41,010 nucleotides of DNA from Ignavibacteriales bacterium (GTDB lineage Bacteria > Bacteroidota > Ignavibacteria > UBA10030 > UBA8401), in assembly GCA_016182545.1 (NCBI GenBank), contig JACPGG010000068.1, positions 1 to 41,010 on the forward strand, read 5' to 3'. A model generated the notes under the pieces. It was not told the origin of the DNA and did not search any database. It saw only the letters and a program-made list of their open reading frames with translations. Both the position numbers and the translations under genes were made by a program. Positions 8,048-16,304 of the stretch are shown piece by piece. Each line of letters opens with the position of its first letter. The first letter of the stretch is position 1.

Positions 8048-8955
8048 TACGTGAGAGGAGTTGCCGCCTTCCTCAACCCTTCTGAGCTCTGCACACCGAG
8101 AGATTCATAAATCTTCACGGTCGATTTCGATCTGTTCAATGTATAGAAATGAACCCCGGCAACTTTATGATCAAGCAGATCCATCACTTGCTGCGTTGCC
8201 CAATGTGCACCGACTTTCTCAACATACTCATCACTTTCGGCGCGTGAAATTGCGCGAAGTAGTTTTGCGGGAGCGCGGGCGCCGAGCGCAAGTTCCGCCA
8301 TTCGAGCCAAACCTTTCCTGCTCGTCACCGGCATGATGCCTGCAATGATCGGAACTTTGATACCTGCGATCTCACAGCGCTCGCAGAAGTCGTAGAAATC
8401 TCTGTTCTCGAAAAATAATTGCGTGCAGATGTAGTCCGCGCCGGAATCGATCTTCATTTTTAAATGGTCGATCTCTTTCAATCGGTTCGGCGTGTCAGGA
8501 TGCCCTTCGGGAAATCCGGCAACACCAATCCCCATCTCCGGGAAATGTGTTTTGATGAACGCCACCAGTTCGGTCGCATTCCTAAATCCGTCGGGATGCG
8601 GCTGGAATCCTGTTTGACCTTTGGGCGGGTCGCCGCGCAGCGCCATGATATTCTGGATGCCGCTCTCAAAATATTTTGAAAGGATCTGTTTGATTTCATC
8701 CTTGCTCGAACCGACGCAGGTCAGGTGCGAGACAATGGTGAGATCGGTTTCTTTGTGCAACCGCACGACAAGATCGTGAGTCAACTGTCGCGTCGAGCCG
8801 CCCGCGCCGTACGTAACGCTGACGTACGACGGCTTCAGCGGCGTCAGTTCTTTGATCGATTCAAACAATGTCTTCGATGCTTCTTCCGTTTTCGGCGGGA
8901 AGAATTCAAAACTGATATGCGGACCGGGTTGTTTCAATACTTCTGCGATGTGCAT
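8047..8955 (-). CDS. metF: Methylenetetrahydrofolate reductase
   Basis: A 302-residue FAD enzyme that reduces 5,10-methylene-THF to 5-methyl-THF, the methyl donor for methionine synthesis. The TIM-barrel marks are present: SFEFFPPKTEEA with the catalytic Glu, YVSVTYGAGGSTR, HLTCVGSS, NIMALRGDPPKG, GVAGFPEGHPD, ICTQLFFEN and PIIAGIMPV. Length is normal. It is the first gene of the unit that continues through the aldolase, bla-like, ddl and two-component genes. A promoter-like pair lies at 9005-9033 and a terminator of the preceding unit at 8973-9002. Confidence 0.96.
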   Translation of the reverse strand: MHIAEVLKQPGPHISFEFFPPKTEEASKTLFESIKELTPLKPSYVSVTYGAGGSTRQLTHDLVVRLHKETDLTIVSHLTCVGSSKDEIKQILSKYFESGIQNIMALRGDPPKGQTGFQPHPDGFRNATELVAFIKTHFPEMGIGVAGFPEGHPDTPNRLKEIDHLKMKIDSGADYICTQLFFENRDFYDFCERCEIAGIKVPIIAGIMPVTSRKGLARMAELALGARAPAKLLRAISRAESDEYVEKVGAHWATQQVMDLLDHKVAGVHFYTLNRSKSTVKIYESLGVQSSEGLRKAATPLT

Positions 8956-8972
8956 TCAAATCTCCATAAATG

Positions 8973-9002
8973 AAAAATCCGTCTCGGATAACCAAGACGG
9001 AT
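8973..9002 (-). terminator. Rho-independent terminator of the macAB-dgk unit
   Basis: Read on the minus strand, an 8-bp perfect stem (ATCCGTCT/AGACGGAT) with a 10-base loop is followed directly by a run of T. It lies 36 bases past the small gene at 9039 and before metF. Confidence 0.7.
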
Positions 9003-9004
9003 GT

Positions 9005-9033
9005 AGTATAAGAAATTAGTTCGTGTTGTTCAA
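9005..9033 (-). promoter_or_regulatory. Predicted promoter of the metF operon
   Basis: TTGAAC (9033-9028) and TATACT (9010-9005) have exactly 17 bases between them on the minus strand, a good sigma70-type pair. The start point would be near 8998, inside the terminator hairpin, so the 3' end of one unit and the 5' end of the next overlap. A second TATAAT-like hexamer lies a little upstream. Confidence 0.5.
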
Positions 9034-9038
9034 TTATA

Positions 9039-9299
9039 CTATTTCAGCAAATCCTTATACATTTTTTCGGTCGCTTTCAGGTCGTTTTCGAATTCAACCA
9101 ATTGGATGAGATCGTAGACGAGAGGACCGAATGCTTTGTCATGCAGACGTGCTGCCGCAGCCGGGCCACTGGCAGCACATCTTGTCGCGTTGATAGATAT
9201 ACTTGCGCATATCTTCATTGAAATTTGGACCATGTTTTGTCGGAGGGGGCATACGCATAATGTTTGCGCGCAATATAGACTTTTTACTGATGAAGGCAA
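9039..9299 (-). pseudogene. Small gene of unknown function, apparently frameshifted
   Basis: No single frame looks like a whole protein. From the ATG at 9257, one frame reads MRMPPPTKHGPNFNED and then RKYIYQRDKMCCQWPGCG, with a Cys cluster resembling the 'RD..C.(F/W)PGC' start of HNH endonucleases or a small zinc site. It stops at 9139-9141 after 39 codons. A second frame ends at 9039 and carries a convincing amphipathic helical end (RLHDKAFGPLVYDLI and following), but upstream it has odd Cys/Ala-rich sequence and only a TTG start. A one- or two-base frame change near 9150-9180 would join the good halves. An 8-bp inverted repeat sits exactly there. The locus follows dgk by about 20 bases and is followed by a terminator, so it is probably transcribed. 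I do not recognise the family with certainty. Confidence 0.4.
9149..9178. repeat. Inverted repeat at the frame break of the small gene
   Basis: GTGCTGCC (9149-9156) and GGCAGCAC (9171-9178) form an 8-bp perfect stem around a 14-base G+C-rich loop. It coincides with the point where the two plausible coding frames of the surrounding gene switch. Such hairpins are also places where sequencing and assembly errors collect. Confidence 0.5.
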
Positions 9300-9320
9300 G
9301 AGATAATTAGCACACTGCTC

Positions 9321-10238
9321 TCACCTGTGAGTTATAACAACGTTCAAACTCTGTGGAACCACCGAAATCTCAATTTTTTTAATGTTCAAGCCGAATATCT
9401 CTCCGTCTCCGTGAACAGGAAACGGCTGATCGCACTCGATCGAGATCGATTGCGTGTCGAAGACATCCACATTTTTTTTCCGGATATGTGCTCCTGTCAT
9501 TGTCGAAGGAAGTATCGGAAGAACTTCAATCACAGATTTTCCACGCACGCAGCAGATCTGAAATTTTCCGTCGTCAGGAATGCCGTCGGGCGTCAACTTG
9601 AATCCGCCCCCCTCCCACTTTCCGTTGCCGACACAGACAAGGAAATACTCTTCTTGTCTGGAATATTCACGTGACGTCACTGTGAACCGGTGCGGATGAT
9701 ATCCTGCCAGCGTTTGTACCAACGCTGTTGCATACAACGGAATTCCCCGCAGCCATGTGATCTGTTCAACATGTTGGGCAACGGCAGCATCAAATCCGGC
9801 GCCGAGCGAATTGAAAAAGTACCGTTCGCTTTTTCTGCCGTCGTCATAGGTGATCAACGCTTTCCCTGCGTCAAATTTTTTCCGTTCTGAAGAAAGGAAT
9901 AATTCGATCACGTGTTCTATTTTTGACGGCGCGTTCACCAGCCGTGCAAAATCATTCCCCGATCCTTCGCTCATTACGGCAAGCGTTGCCTGAGAGTTCA
10001 CCACGCCTGCAGCAACTTCGTTCACCGTACCGTCACCGCCGACGGCAACGACATAGTCGCTTGTTTTAGACGCTTCACGCGCAAGATCCGTTCCATGACC
10101 GCGGCGCTCAGTCGATACGATGGTGTGCGGAATTGAGTTGTCCCGGAGGTATGCGATGAGTTTTTCGGCGAGATGTTTCGATTTGCCTCGACCTGCGACC
10201 GGATTTACTATGAACGTAACGTGATGAGTCGCCGGCAT
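9321..10238 (-). CDS. Diacylglycerol/sphingosine kinase-family lipid kinase (DagK/YegS-like)
   Basis: A 305-residue protein of the DAGK catalytic family. It has FIVNPVAGRGKS at the N-terminus, the nucleotide-binding GGDGT motif at 67-71 followed by VNEV, and GSGNDFAR at 92-99. The C-terminal beta-rich lobe includes the HGDGEIF stretch typical of YegS/BmrU proteins. Members phosphorylate diacylglycerol or related lipids with ATP at the membrane surface. Soluble DgkB-type function (recycling diacylglycerol to phosphatidate) is the usual guess; the real substrate is open. Its start shares a base with the permease stop (TAATG), so it is coupled to the MacB-like gene. Confidence 0.9.
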   Translation of the reverse strand: MPATHHVTFIVNPVAGRGKSKHLAEKLIAYLRDNSIPHTIVSTERRGHGTDLAREASKTSDYVVAVGGDGTVNEVAAGVVNSQATLAVMSEGSGNDFARLVNAPSKIEHVIELFLSSERKKFDAGKALITYDDGRKSERYFFNSLGAGFDAAVAQHVEQITWLRGIPLYATALVQTLAGYHPHRFTVTSREYSRQEEYFLVCVGNGKWEGGGFKLTPDGIPDDGKFQICCVRGKSVIEVLPILPSTMTGAHIRKKNVDVFDTQSISIECDQPFPVHGDGEIFGLNIKKIEISVVPQSLNVVITHR

Positions 10239-11455
10239 TACTCGTATCTCAATGCTTCAATGGGATTGAGTTGTGCCGCTTTGCGCGCGGGGTAGAATCC
10301 GAAAAAAATCCCGACGGCTGCAGAAAAAATGAACGAAAGCAAGATCGATTCGGGTGAGACGAGCGTCGTCCACCCCGCAAATCGGGAGATGAGGCCGGAG
10401 GATAGTATTCCCACTATTACACCGATCAATCCTCCGAGAAGACTGAGAACGATCGCTTCAAAAAGGAATTGAGTAAGTATGATTCTACCGGTTGCCCCTA
10501 CCGACATGCGCAATCCTATTTCTTTTGTTCGTTCCGTCACCGACACGAGCATGATGTTCATAATGCCGATGCCGCCGACAATAAGCGAAATAGATGCGAT
10601 AGATGCAAGCAAAACAGTGAGCACCTGCGACGTCGATTGCGCAGCATTTGCAATTTCGGTCTGGCTGCGGACTGTGAAATCATTCTCTTCCCACGGTTGC
10701 AGTTTATGCTGCACACGAAGCACATCGGTGATCTGCTGGATCGCATCATTCATTCGGTCTTCACTCGTTGCAGATGCCAACAAACTGCCGAAGAAGTGTT
10801 GTCCCATCAATTTCTTTTGGACTGTCGTCGCCGGAGCGACGATAATGTCGTCCTGGTCGTTCCCCTGCGCCGATTGCCCTTTGACAGACAAGACACCGAC
10901 AATTTTGAACGGCATTTTTTTTATGCGGATGATCTTCCCGACAGGATCGTCGCCTTTAAAAAGATTATCGACGATCGTCTGCCCGATAACGCAGACCTTG
11001 GTAGCGCCGCGAACATCGGCTTCCGTAAAATATTGCCCGCTTGATAAGGGCCAACTGCGGATCTCAAAATATTCCGGCGTCACACCCATTACACTTGCAC
11101 GCCAATTCATATCTTGATAGACTATCTGTGCGCCGGTGCGCAACGACGGAGTAATGAGGGCAACGGAAGGGCATTGAGTCCGTATCGCTGCCATATCCTG
11201 GTCTGTCAATGATGTTGCAGATCCTCCGCCTGTTCTCACCCCTTGCTGATTTGTTGAACCCGGAAAGATTAAAATGACATTTGTGCCGAGCGATGCAATT
11301 TGGTCCTTGATGCTTTGTTGAGCACCGTTGCCGACAGCCATCATTGCAATGACGGCGCCGACGCCGATAATGATACCAAGCATTGTCAGAAACGAACGCA
11401 TCTTGTTGCGTGAGAGCGAAATCAATGCGACTTCGAGTATATCCAAAAAACCCAT
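10238..11455 (-). CDS. MacB-like ABC transporter permease (no ATPase domain)
   Basis: A 405-residue type VII ABC (MacB/LolCE-type) permease. One N-terminal transmembrane helix (about 20-42, FLTMLGIIIGVGAVIAMMAV) is followed by a periplasmic MacB core domain (about 45-260) and a C-terminal FtsX domain with three helices (about 280-400, including IGLRMSVGA and FGFYPARKAAQLNPIEALR). E. coli MacB carries its ATPase on the same chain; this one does not, and no ATPase gene is present anywhere in this operon. Such systems, driven by an ATPase and linked to a MacA-type adaptor, export peptides, antibiotics or lipoproteins by mechanotransmission. The adaptor gene lies upstream with a 279-base gap holding a repeat element. 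Confidence 0.9.
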   Translation of the reverse strand: MGFLDILEVALISLSRNKMRSFLTMLGIIIGVGAVIAMMAVGNGAQQSIKDQIASLGTNVILIFPGSTNQQGVRTGGGSATSLTDQDMAAIRTQCPSVALITPSLRTGAQIVYQDMNWRASVMGVTPEYFEIRSWPLSSGQYFTEADVRGATKVCVIGQTIVDNLFKGDDPVGKIIRIKKMPFKIVGVLSVKGQSAQGNDQDDIIVAPATTVQKKLMGQHFFGSLLASATSEDRMNDAIQQITDVLRVQHKLQPWEENDFTVRSQTEIANAAQSTSQVLTVLLASIASISLIVGGIGIMNIMLVSVTERTKEIGLRMSVGATGRIILTQFLFEAIVLSLLGGLIGVIVGILSSGLISRFAGWTTLVSPESILLSFIFSAAVGIFFGFYPARKAAQLNPIEALRYE

Positions 11456-11497
11456 ACGTTTTTAACTAACTATTGTGTGAAAATTACTTCATAACTC

Positions 11498-11723
11498 ATG
11501 TTACGCAGAGAAAATAAACGCCCAAAAGAATAAGATCGTCATGCCCAAACGTTCCGCCTTCTGTTCCGCTATTTTGAATGCCGCACCCGCGGAATGCCAA
11601 GTGGCGGCAAATCCCGCTCCGAGCGGAATCCTAAAAGCGGGACTTTAGTTGGGCATCCATTTTGTGGATTCCCGCTTAAAACATGCGGGAATGACGAGTG
11701 GTTTTTAGTTTTTTGCGTAACAT
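11498..11723. repeat. 226-bp element with 10-bp terminal inverted repeats (MITE-like)
   Basis: ATGTTACGCA at 11498-11507 is repeated inverted as TGCGTAACAT at 11714-11723. The interior is rich in nested dyads, e.g. ATGCCCAA/TTGGGCAT and GTCATGCC versus GGGAATGAC, and contains no gene. It occupies nearly all of the gap between the macA-like and macB-like genes, where an ATPase gene is often found. No clear target-site duplication was seen. A miniature transposable or structured intergenic element is the best description. Confidence 0.6.
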
Positions 11724-11734
11724 CACTTAATAAA

Positions 11735-13024
11735 CTAGAACCTGCGCGGCATACCGCCGGGATTTCGCTGTTGCGAATTAAAAGGGGATGTCGTTTGTGT
11801 TGACATGGAACGTTGATTCAGTGTGCCGACCACAATTTCTTGTCCCTCTTCCACTTTTCCACGAACTATTTCAGTGAACGTTCCATCACTCAACCCAGTG
11901 CGAACCATTATTGGTTCAAGTTTTTTTCTATCATTCATCACCCACACTCTTCCGATGCCTCGTGATGCCATTCGCTGTTGAAATACCTGCGGATCAAAAT
12001 TCCCGCCACCTTGTGCAAATCGTTCACGCATACCACGCCTGCGTTCAGTACGGGCAGAATCATCGCCGGATTGCCGTTGCGATGAATCTTGTTGTGTTTC
12101 AATCTGATCTTCTGGCGGATTAAAACGGAGTGCAAGCGTAGGAACTTTGAGCACCGCTTCCTGTTTTGTCACAAGGATCGTAACGGTCGCCGTCATACCA
12201 GGCATCAATTTCATGTCATCATTCGGAACGTCGATGATCACGGTATAATTGACAACATTCTGTTCGACTTTCGGTGAGAGGCGAACCTGCCGCACCGTAC
12301 CATGAAATGTCTGTTCGGGGTATGCATCGACTGTGAAGGTCACCGTCTGATCTTTTTTAACTTTTCCGATGTCAGCTTCGTCAACACTTGTCTGCACCTG
12401 CATTTTCGTAAGATCGTTCGCTATGGTAAACAGTGTGGGTGCAGAAAGACTTGCAGCAACCGTTTGTCCTACGTCGACCGCACGTGATATCACGACACCA
12501 TCGATCGGTGATTTGATTGTTGCATAACGCAAGTTTATCTTGGCGCGTTCTAATTGTGCTTCGGTCTGTTTTCGGGCTGCGTTGTTGGATTCGTATTGCG
12601 TCAATGCAGCATCGTATTCTGCTTGCGATGCAAGATTTTTTTCAAGGAGAGTTTTGGCGCGTTCAAAATTTCTTTTTGCTTCATTGAATTGTGCCGTCGC
12701 GCGCTGCAGGCTTGCCTCGGCATCACGCACGCTCGCCTCCAAAAATGTCGGATCGATCTGTGCAACGATCTGCCCTTTTGTTACCTTGTCATTAAAGTCT
12801 ACGTTGATGTTTGCCAGCGTTCCCGAAACCTGCGAACCGACCTGTACCGTTGTCACGGCACTGAGTGTTCCAGTCGCCGTCACAACAACCTGCATATCGC
12901 CGCGTGTTACTTTTTCTATGCGGTACTGAATTTCATCGTTCTTGCCGTTCGAAATATAATAGTAGCCGGAGATTCCGAGCACAACGACAGCGCCAATGAT
13001 TGAGAATGTTACCTTCTTTTTCAT
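11735..13024 (-). CDS. MacA/HlyD-type periplasmic efflux adaptor
   Basis: A 429-residue membrane-fusion protein. It starts with a single N-terminal anchor helix (about 5-24, VTFSIIGAVVVLGISGYYYI). A barrel-sandwich half-motif follows (GTLSAVTTVQVGSQVSGTLANI), then a long coiled-coil hairpin (about 95-165, DAEASLQRATAQFNEAKRNF onward). The second lipoyl half (TIKSPIDGVVISRAVDVGQTV), a beta-barrel domain and a membrane-proximal domain come next. The tail is Gln/Arg/Gly-rich. It bridges an inner-membrane transporter and an outer-membrane channel, and the MacB-like permease downstream is the natural partner. No outer-membrane TolC-type gene is in the window. Confidence 0.92.
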   Translation of the reverse strand: MKKKVTFSIIGAVVVLGISGYYYISNGKNDEIQYRIEKVTRGDMQVVVTATGTLSAVTTVQVGSQVSGTLANINVDFNDKVTKGQIVAQIDPTFLEASVRDAEASLQRATAQFNEAKRNFERAKTLLEKNLASQAEYDAALTQYESNNAARKQTEAQLERAKINLRYATIKSPIDGVVISRAVDVGQTVAASLSAPTLFTIANDLTKMQVQTSVDEADIGKVKKDQTVTFTVDAYPEQTFHGTVRQVRLSPKVEQNVVNYTVIIDVPNDDMKLMPGMTATVTILVTKQEAVLKVPTLALRFNPPEDQIETQQDSSQRQSGDDSARTERRRGMRERFAQGGGNFDPQVFQQRMASRGIGRVWVMNDRKKLEPIMVRTGLSDGTFTEIVRGKVEEGQEIVVGTLNQRSMSTQTTSPFNSQQRNPGGMPRRF

Positions 13025-13104
13025 ACTAAACCAAAATAGTGATTATTGCTGCTTTTAGACACACTTCAGCGATGCGAAGTTTAGCAGCCCCTGAAACAGA
13101 AAGA

Positions 13105-13230
13105 AGTGGGCTATTTTGAATTTTAATGATTTGCAAAAACAAAAAAAATCGTCATGCTGAACTTGTTTCAGCATCTTTTACAGACCCCGAAACAAGTTCG
13201 GGGTGACGTGTCATCAAAATAGCCCGGTAC
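13105..13230. repeat. Intergenic terminal-inverted-repeat element, copy A (about 126 bp)
   Basis: Nearly identical to copy B at 36252-36382. The ends GGGCTATTTT and AAAATAGCCC form a 10-bp inverted repeat. Inside are two further hairpins: one around the GTCATGCTGAAC/GTTTCAGCAT stretch and one in CCCCGAA/TTCGGGG. It has no coding capacity. It sits between maeB (after its terminator) and the macA-like gene. Confidence 0.75.
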
Positions 13231-13261
13231 CAAACAGAAGGAAAAGTCGATTTGTTTTTGA

Positions 13262-13295
13262 AGAAAACGCCGGACCGGTAAACCGCTGATCCGGC
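13262..13295 (-). terminator. Likely terminator of the parAB-maeB unit
   Basis: On the minus strand a GCCGGA/TCCGGC stem with an inner CGGT/ACCG pairing begins 7 bases after the maeB stop and is followed by a T-rich stretch (gttttctt). The T-run is interrupted, so efficiency is uncertain. Confidence 0.55.
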
Positions 13296-13301
13296 AAATA
13301 G

Positions 13302-15563
13302 TTACGATTTGCTGTCGATCGCGTCCGCAGCGCAGATTGCAGCCATATTCACGATATCCGTCACTTCGGCAAAATGCTGCAGAACATGGACCGGTTTTGC
13401 CATTCCCATCAGGATGGGTCCTATGATCTCTGCTTCGCCGATCCTTCCCATGAGTTTATATGCGGTGTTTGCAGCATTCAAATCGGGGAAGATGAGGACA
13501 TTCGCACCCTGTTTCAAAGTGCTGAAGGAGTATTCTTTCTCTAATAACTCGGGACTGACGGCAATATCAGCTTGCATTTCGCCGTCGATGAGAATATCGG
13601 GATTCCGTTTTCTAAAGAGGTCGACGGCAGCACGCATTTTATCAGCTTCCGGATGTTTTGTACTGCCGAAATTACTGAATGACAGCATCGCTATTCGCGG
13701 AATGATATCGATCCGCTTCACGATCGTCGATGCGAGTTGTGCGATCTCTACAAGTGTTTCGGCATCGGGATTAATGTTCACCGTTGTATCGGCAAAAAAG
13801 TATGTCCCTTTTTTTGCGATCACAGCGTACATACCGGCAACACTCTTTACCCCTTGTTTCATTCCGATCACTTGCAATGCGGGACGGATCGTGTCCGGAT
13901 ATGTTGTCGTCAATCCTCCGATGACGCCATCTGCATATCCGAGACGGACCATCATCATCGAAAAAAAGAAACGAAGATTCATCGTCTTATCGGCGTAAAA
14001 CTTTGTGGCTCCTTTGCGTTGACGGATCTTGTAATACTCGGCCGCAAATTTATCATGATCGCGGAACGATTTAGGATCGATGATCTCCGCTTGTCCTTCA
14101 AAATCGAGATGATTCTCTTCAATGACCTTCTCGATGCGTTCTTTCACCCCGATGAGAATAGGCGTTGCAAGATCCTGATCGATCAAGATCTGCGCCGCTC
14201 TCAGTATCTTCACTTCTTCACCTTCCGGAAAAACGATCCGTTGCTTCTTTTGACGTGCTTTGTGGAAAATAAAGTTCATGAATTGTTTCGAACGTCCGAG
14301 ACGCTCTTCGAGTTGGTCCGCATATTTTTCCCAATCGGTGATCGGTAATTTCGCTACTCCTGTTTCGACAGCAGCTTTTGCAACTGCCGGGGCAACCCAG
14401 CGCAGTACGCGCGGATCAAGCGGTTTGGGAATGATATAGTCTTTACCGAAACGAATCGGATCGCCCCCGTATGCTTTGAGCACCGAATCGGGGACATCTT
14501 CCTTTGCCAGATTCGCCAAAGCACGCGCAGCTGCCATTTTCATTTCTTCATTGATCGTCGTTGCGCGTACATCAAGCGCACCGCGGAAGATGAACGGGAA
14601 TCCGAGCACGTTGTTCACTTGGTTGGGATAATCTGAGCGGCCTGTTGCCATGACAATATCGTTGCGGACACTCATCGCATCTTCGGGTGATATTTCGGGA
14701 TCGGGATTCGCCATAGCAAAGATAATGGCGTTGGGTGCCATTGATTTCACCATTTCTTTTGTAACGCAATCTTTTACCGAGAGACCAAAGAACACATCGG
14801 CACCGACCATTGCGTCGGCAAGCGTACGCGCTTTCGTCTCGACCACAAAATCTTCTTTGTACTTATTCATTGCATTGGTGCGTCCTTTATAGAGAACACC
14901 CTTGCTGTCAACCATCATGATATTCTCTTTTTTAATGCCAAAGAGCATATGCAATTTGGAACAAGCCATTGCCGAAGCACCGGCACCGTTGTACACAACT
15001 TTCACTTTCGAAATGTCTTTGCCGACCAATTCGAGCGCATTCAATAATCCTGCAGCGGAAATGATCGCCGTTCCGTGCTGATCGTCGTGAAAGACAGGAA
15101 TGTTCATCCTCTTCCGCAACTCCTGCTCGATCTCGAAACATTCCGGTGCTTTGATATCTTCAAGATTGATGCCGCCGAATGTCGGTTCCAACATCTCTAC
15201 ACATTTGATAATATCATTCGTGTCTTTTCCTCTCAGTTCAATATCGAAGACATCGATATCGGCAAAACGCTTAAAGAGCAATGCCTTCCCTTCCATGACC
15301 GGTTTGCCTGCTTCCGGACCGATGTCGCCGAGACCGAGCACCGCTGTTCCGTTAGAAACAACGGCAACGAGATTCCCTTTGGCGGTGTACTTGTATACAT
15401 CATCAACATTCTTTTCTATTTCCAGGCAGGGTACTGCAACTCCGGGTGTATATGCCAGCGACAGATCGCGCTGCGTTGCGCACGGTTTCGTGAGAGATAT
15501 TTCTATTTTTCCTTTGCGTCCGGAACTGTGATATTCCAGCGCATCTTCTGGTCGTATTTTCAT
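13302..15563 (-). CDS. maeB: NADP-type malic enzyme fused to a phosphotransacetylase-like domain
   Basis: A 753-residue MaeB-type enzyme. The malic enzyme part (about 1-420) has the catalytic Tyr38 in SLAYTPGVA, the metal-binding FHDDQHGTA and the dinucleotide fold [12 protein letters not shown]. It converts malate to pyruvate and CO2, usually with NADP. The C-terminal part (about 430-753) is a phosphate acetyl/butyryltransferase (PTA) domain, e.g. [16 protein letters not shown] and [10 protein letters not shown]. In MaeB proteins that domain is thought to be regulatory, sensing acetyl-CoA. Length matches the family. It is the last gene of the par unit, 9 bases after the lipoprotein gene, which is an unusual position for a central metabolic enzyme. 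Confidence 0.95.
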   Translation of the reverse strand: MKIRPEDALEYHSSGRKGKIEISLTKPCATQRDLSLAYTPGVAVPCLEIEKNVDDVYKYTAKGNLVAVVSNGTAVLGLGDIGPEAGKPVMEGKALLFKRFADIDVFDIELRGKDTNDIIKCVEMLEPTFGGINLEDIKAPECFEIEQELRKRMNIPVFHDDQHGTAIISAAGLLNALELVGKDISKVKVVYNGAGASAMACSKLHMLFGIKKENIMMVDSKGVLYKGRTNAMNKYKEDFVVETKARTLADAMVGADVFFGLSVKDCVTKEMVKSMAPNAIIFAMANPDPEISPEDAMSVRNDIVMATGRSDYPNQVNNVLGFPFIFRGALDVRATTINEEMKMAAARALANLAKEDVPDSVLKAYGGDPIRFGKDYIIPKPLDPRVLRWVAPAVAKAAVETGVAKLPITDWEKYADQLEERLGRSKQFMNFIFHKARQKKQRIVFPEGEEVKILRAAQILIDQDLATPILIGVKERIEKVIEENHLDFEGQAEIIDPKSFRDHDKFAAEYYKIRQRKGATKFYADKTMNLRFFFSMMMVRLGYADGVIGGLTTTYPDTIRPALQVIGMKQGVKSVAGMYAVIAKKGTYFFADTTVNINPDAETLVEIAQLASTIVKRIDIIPRIAMLSFSNFGSTKHPEADKMRAAVDLFRKRNPDILIDGEMQADIAVSPELLEKEYSFSTLKQGANVLIFPDLNAANTAYKLMGRIGEAEIIGPILMGMAKPVHVLQHFAEVTDIVNMAAICAADAIDSKS

Positions 15564-15572
15564 GTGTTACCT

Positions 15573-16295
15573 CTATTTAATAGTAAATGTTCTTATAAGA
15601 TTTTGATTTGGATCAATGGAAAACCCTTCCACCAGTACTGCAGGTTTTTCTTTTTGAAAAATTACCACTGAAATCGAATCAAGAGTAAATGAGCCAAGGG
15701 TTTCACCGATTCCATTCGTATAAAAAATTTCTTCACCAATTCCCAGAACAGAAAATGGGATTTGAAATTTTCCCGTTCCCTCGGTCTTTGCCAACGGCTG
15801 AGTTTGTGATAGTTGGCTAAGGTCAGGATTCATCAATGCTAACTTCTTTTGAACAAACAAACTTTCTGCATGCAGCTGATATACGTACATCCCATTGGTA
15901 AGATCTTTCGTATCAAAAAAAATGCTGTACTGTCCGGCTGGAAGAATTGTATCGACAAGTGTTGCCACAAGTTTACGCGTGCCAAAACGATATACACGAA
16001 GCGTAGTTTGACCTTGTTTCGCAATGCCAAAAGAGATGAATACTGTCGGATTTGTTTTTTGAAAATGCATCGTTTTCGGGAATACCAGAGAATTACCAAA
16101 CAAATAATGAACTTCAGCATCGGCGATCGGAACATTATTTGAATCAACAACTGTTCCGTACAGCGAAAAAGGATTTTTTTCTGATGGGAATAGTTCGTCA
16201 TTATTACCAGAATTATCGGAAGGATTTGAACCGGGACAGCCGGAAATGCACAACGAGAGGAACAAAAGAGACAGTATAGACAAGGTATATTTCAT
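15573..16295 (-). CDS. Lipoprotein with carboxypeptidase-regulatory-like segment
   Basis: A 240-residue protein with a lipoprotein signal: the hydrophobic start ends in LSLCISGC, with Cys19 or so as the lipidated residue, followed by a Ser/Asn/Gly linker. A CarboxypepD_reg-like stretch (SLYGTVVDSNNVPIADAEVHY) follows. Next is a segment similar to the FlgD/T9SS-like module (TLRVYRFGTRKLVATLVDT and TNGMYVYQLHAE), here in the middle of the protein instead of at its end. No enzyme motif is visible. It is probably a surface or periplasm-facing lipoprotein of unknown role. It lies between the DUF5683 gene (9-base gap) and maeB (9-base gap). Confidence 0.75.
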   Translation of the reverse strand: MKYTLSILSLLFLSLCISGCPGSNPSDNSGNNDELFPSEKNPFSLYGTVVDSNNVPIADAEVHYLFGNSLVFPKTMHFQKTNPTVFISFGIAKQGQTTLRVYRFGTRKLVATLVDTILPAGQYSIFFDTKDLTNGMYVYQLHAESLFVQKKLALMNPDLSQLSQTQPLAKTEGTGKFQIPFSVLGIGEEIFYTNGIGETLGSFTLDSISVVIFQKEKPAVLVEGFSIDPNQNLIRTFTIK

Positions 16296-16304
16296 AACAG
16301 CGTT

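Noticed and set aside
9039-9299. Intact 86-codon gene from a TTG start
   Set aside because: The N-terminal half in that frame has unnatural Cys/Ala-rich composition, and the better coding sequence there lies in another frame. Treated as a broken gene.
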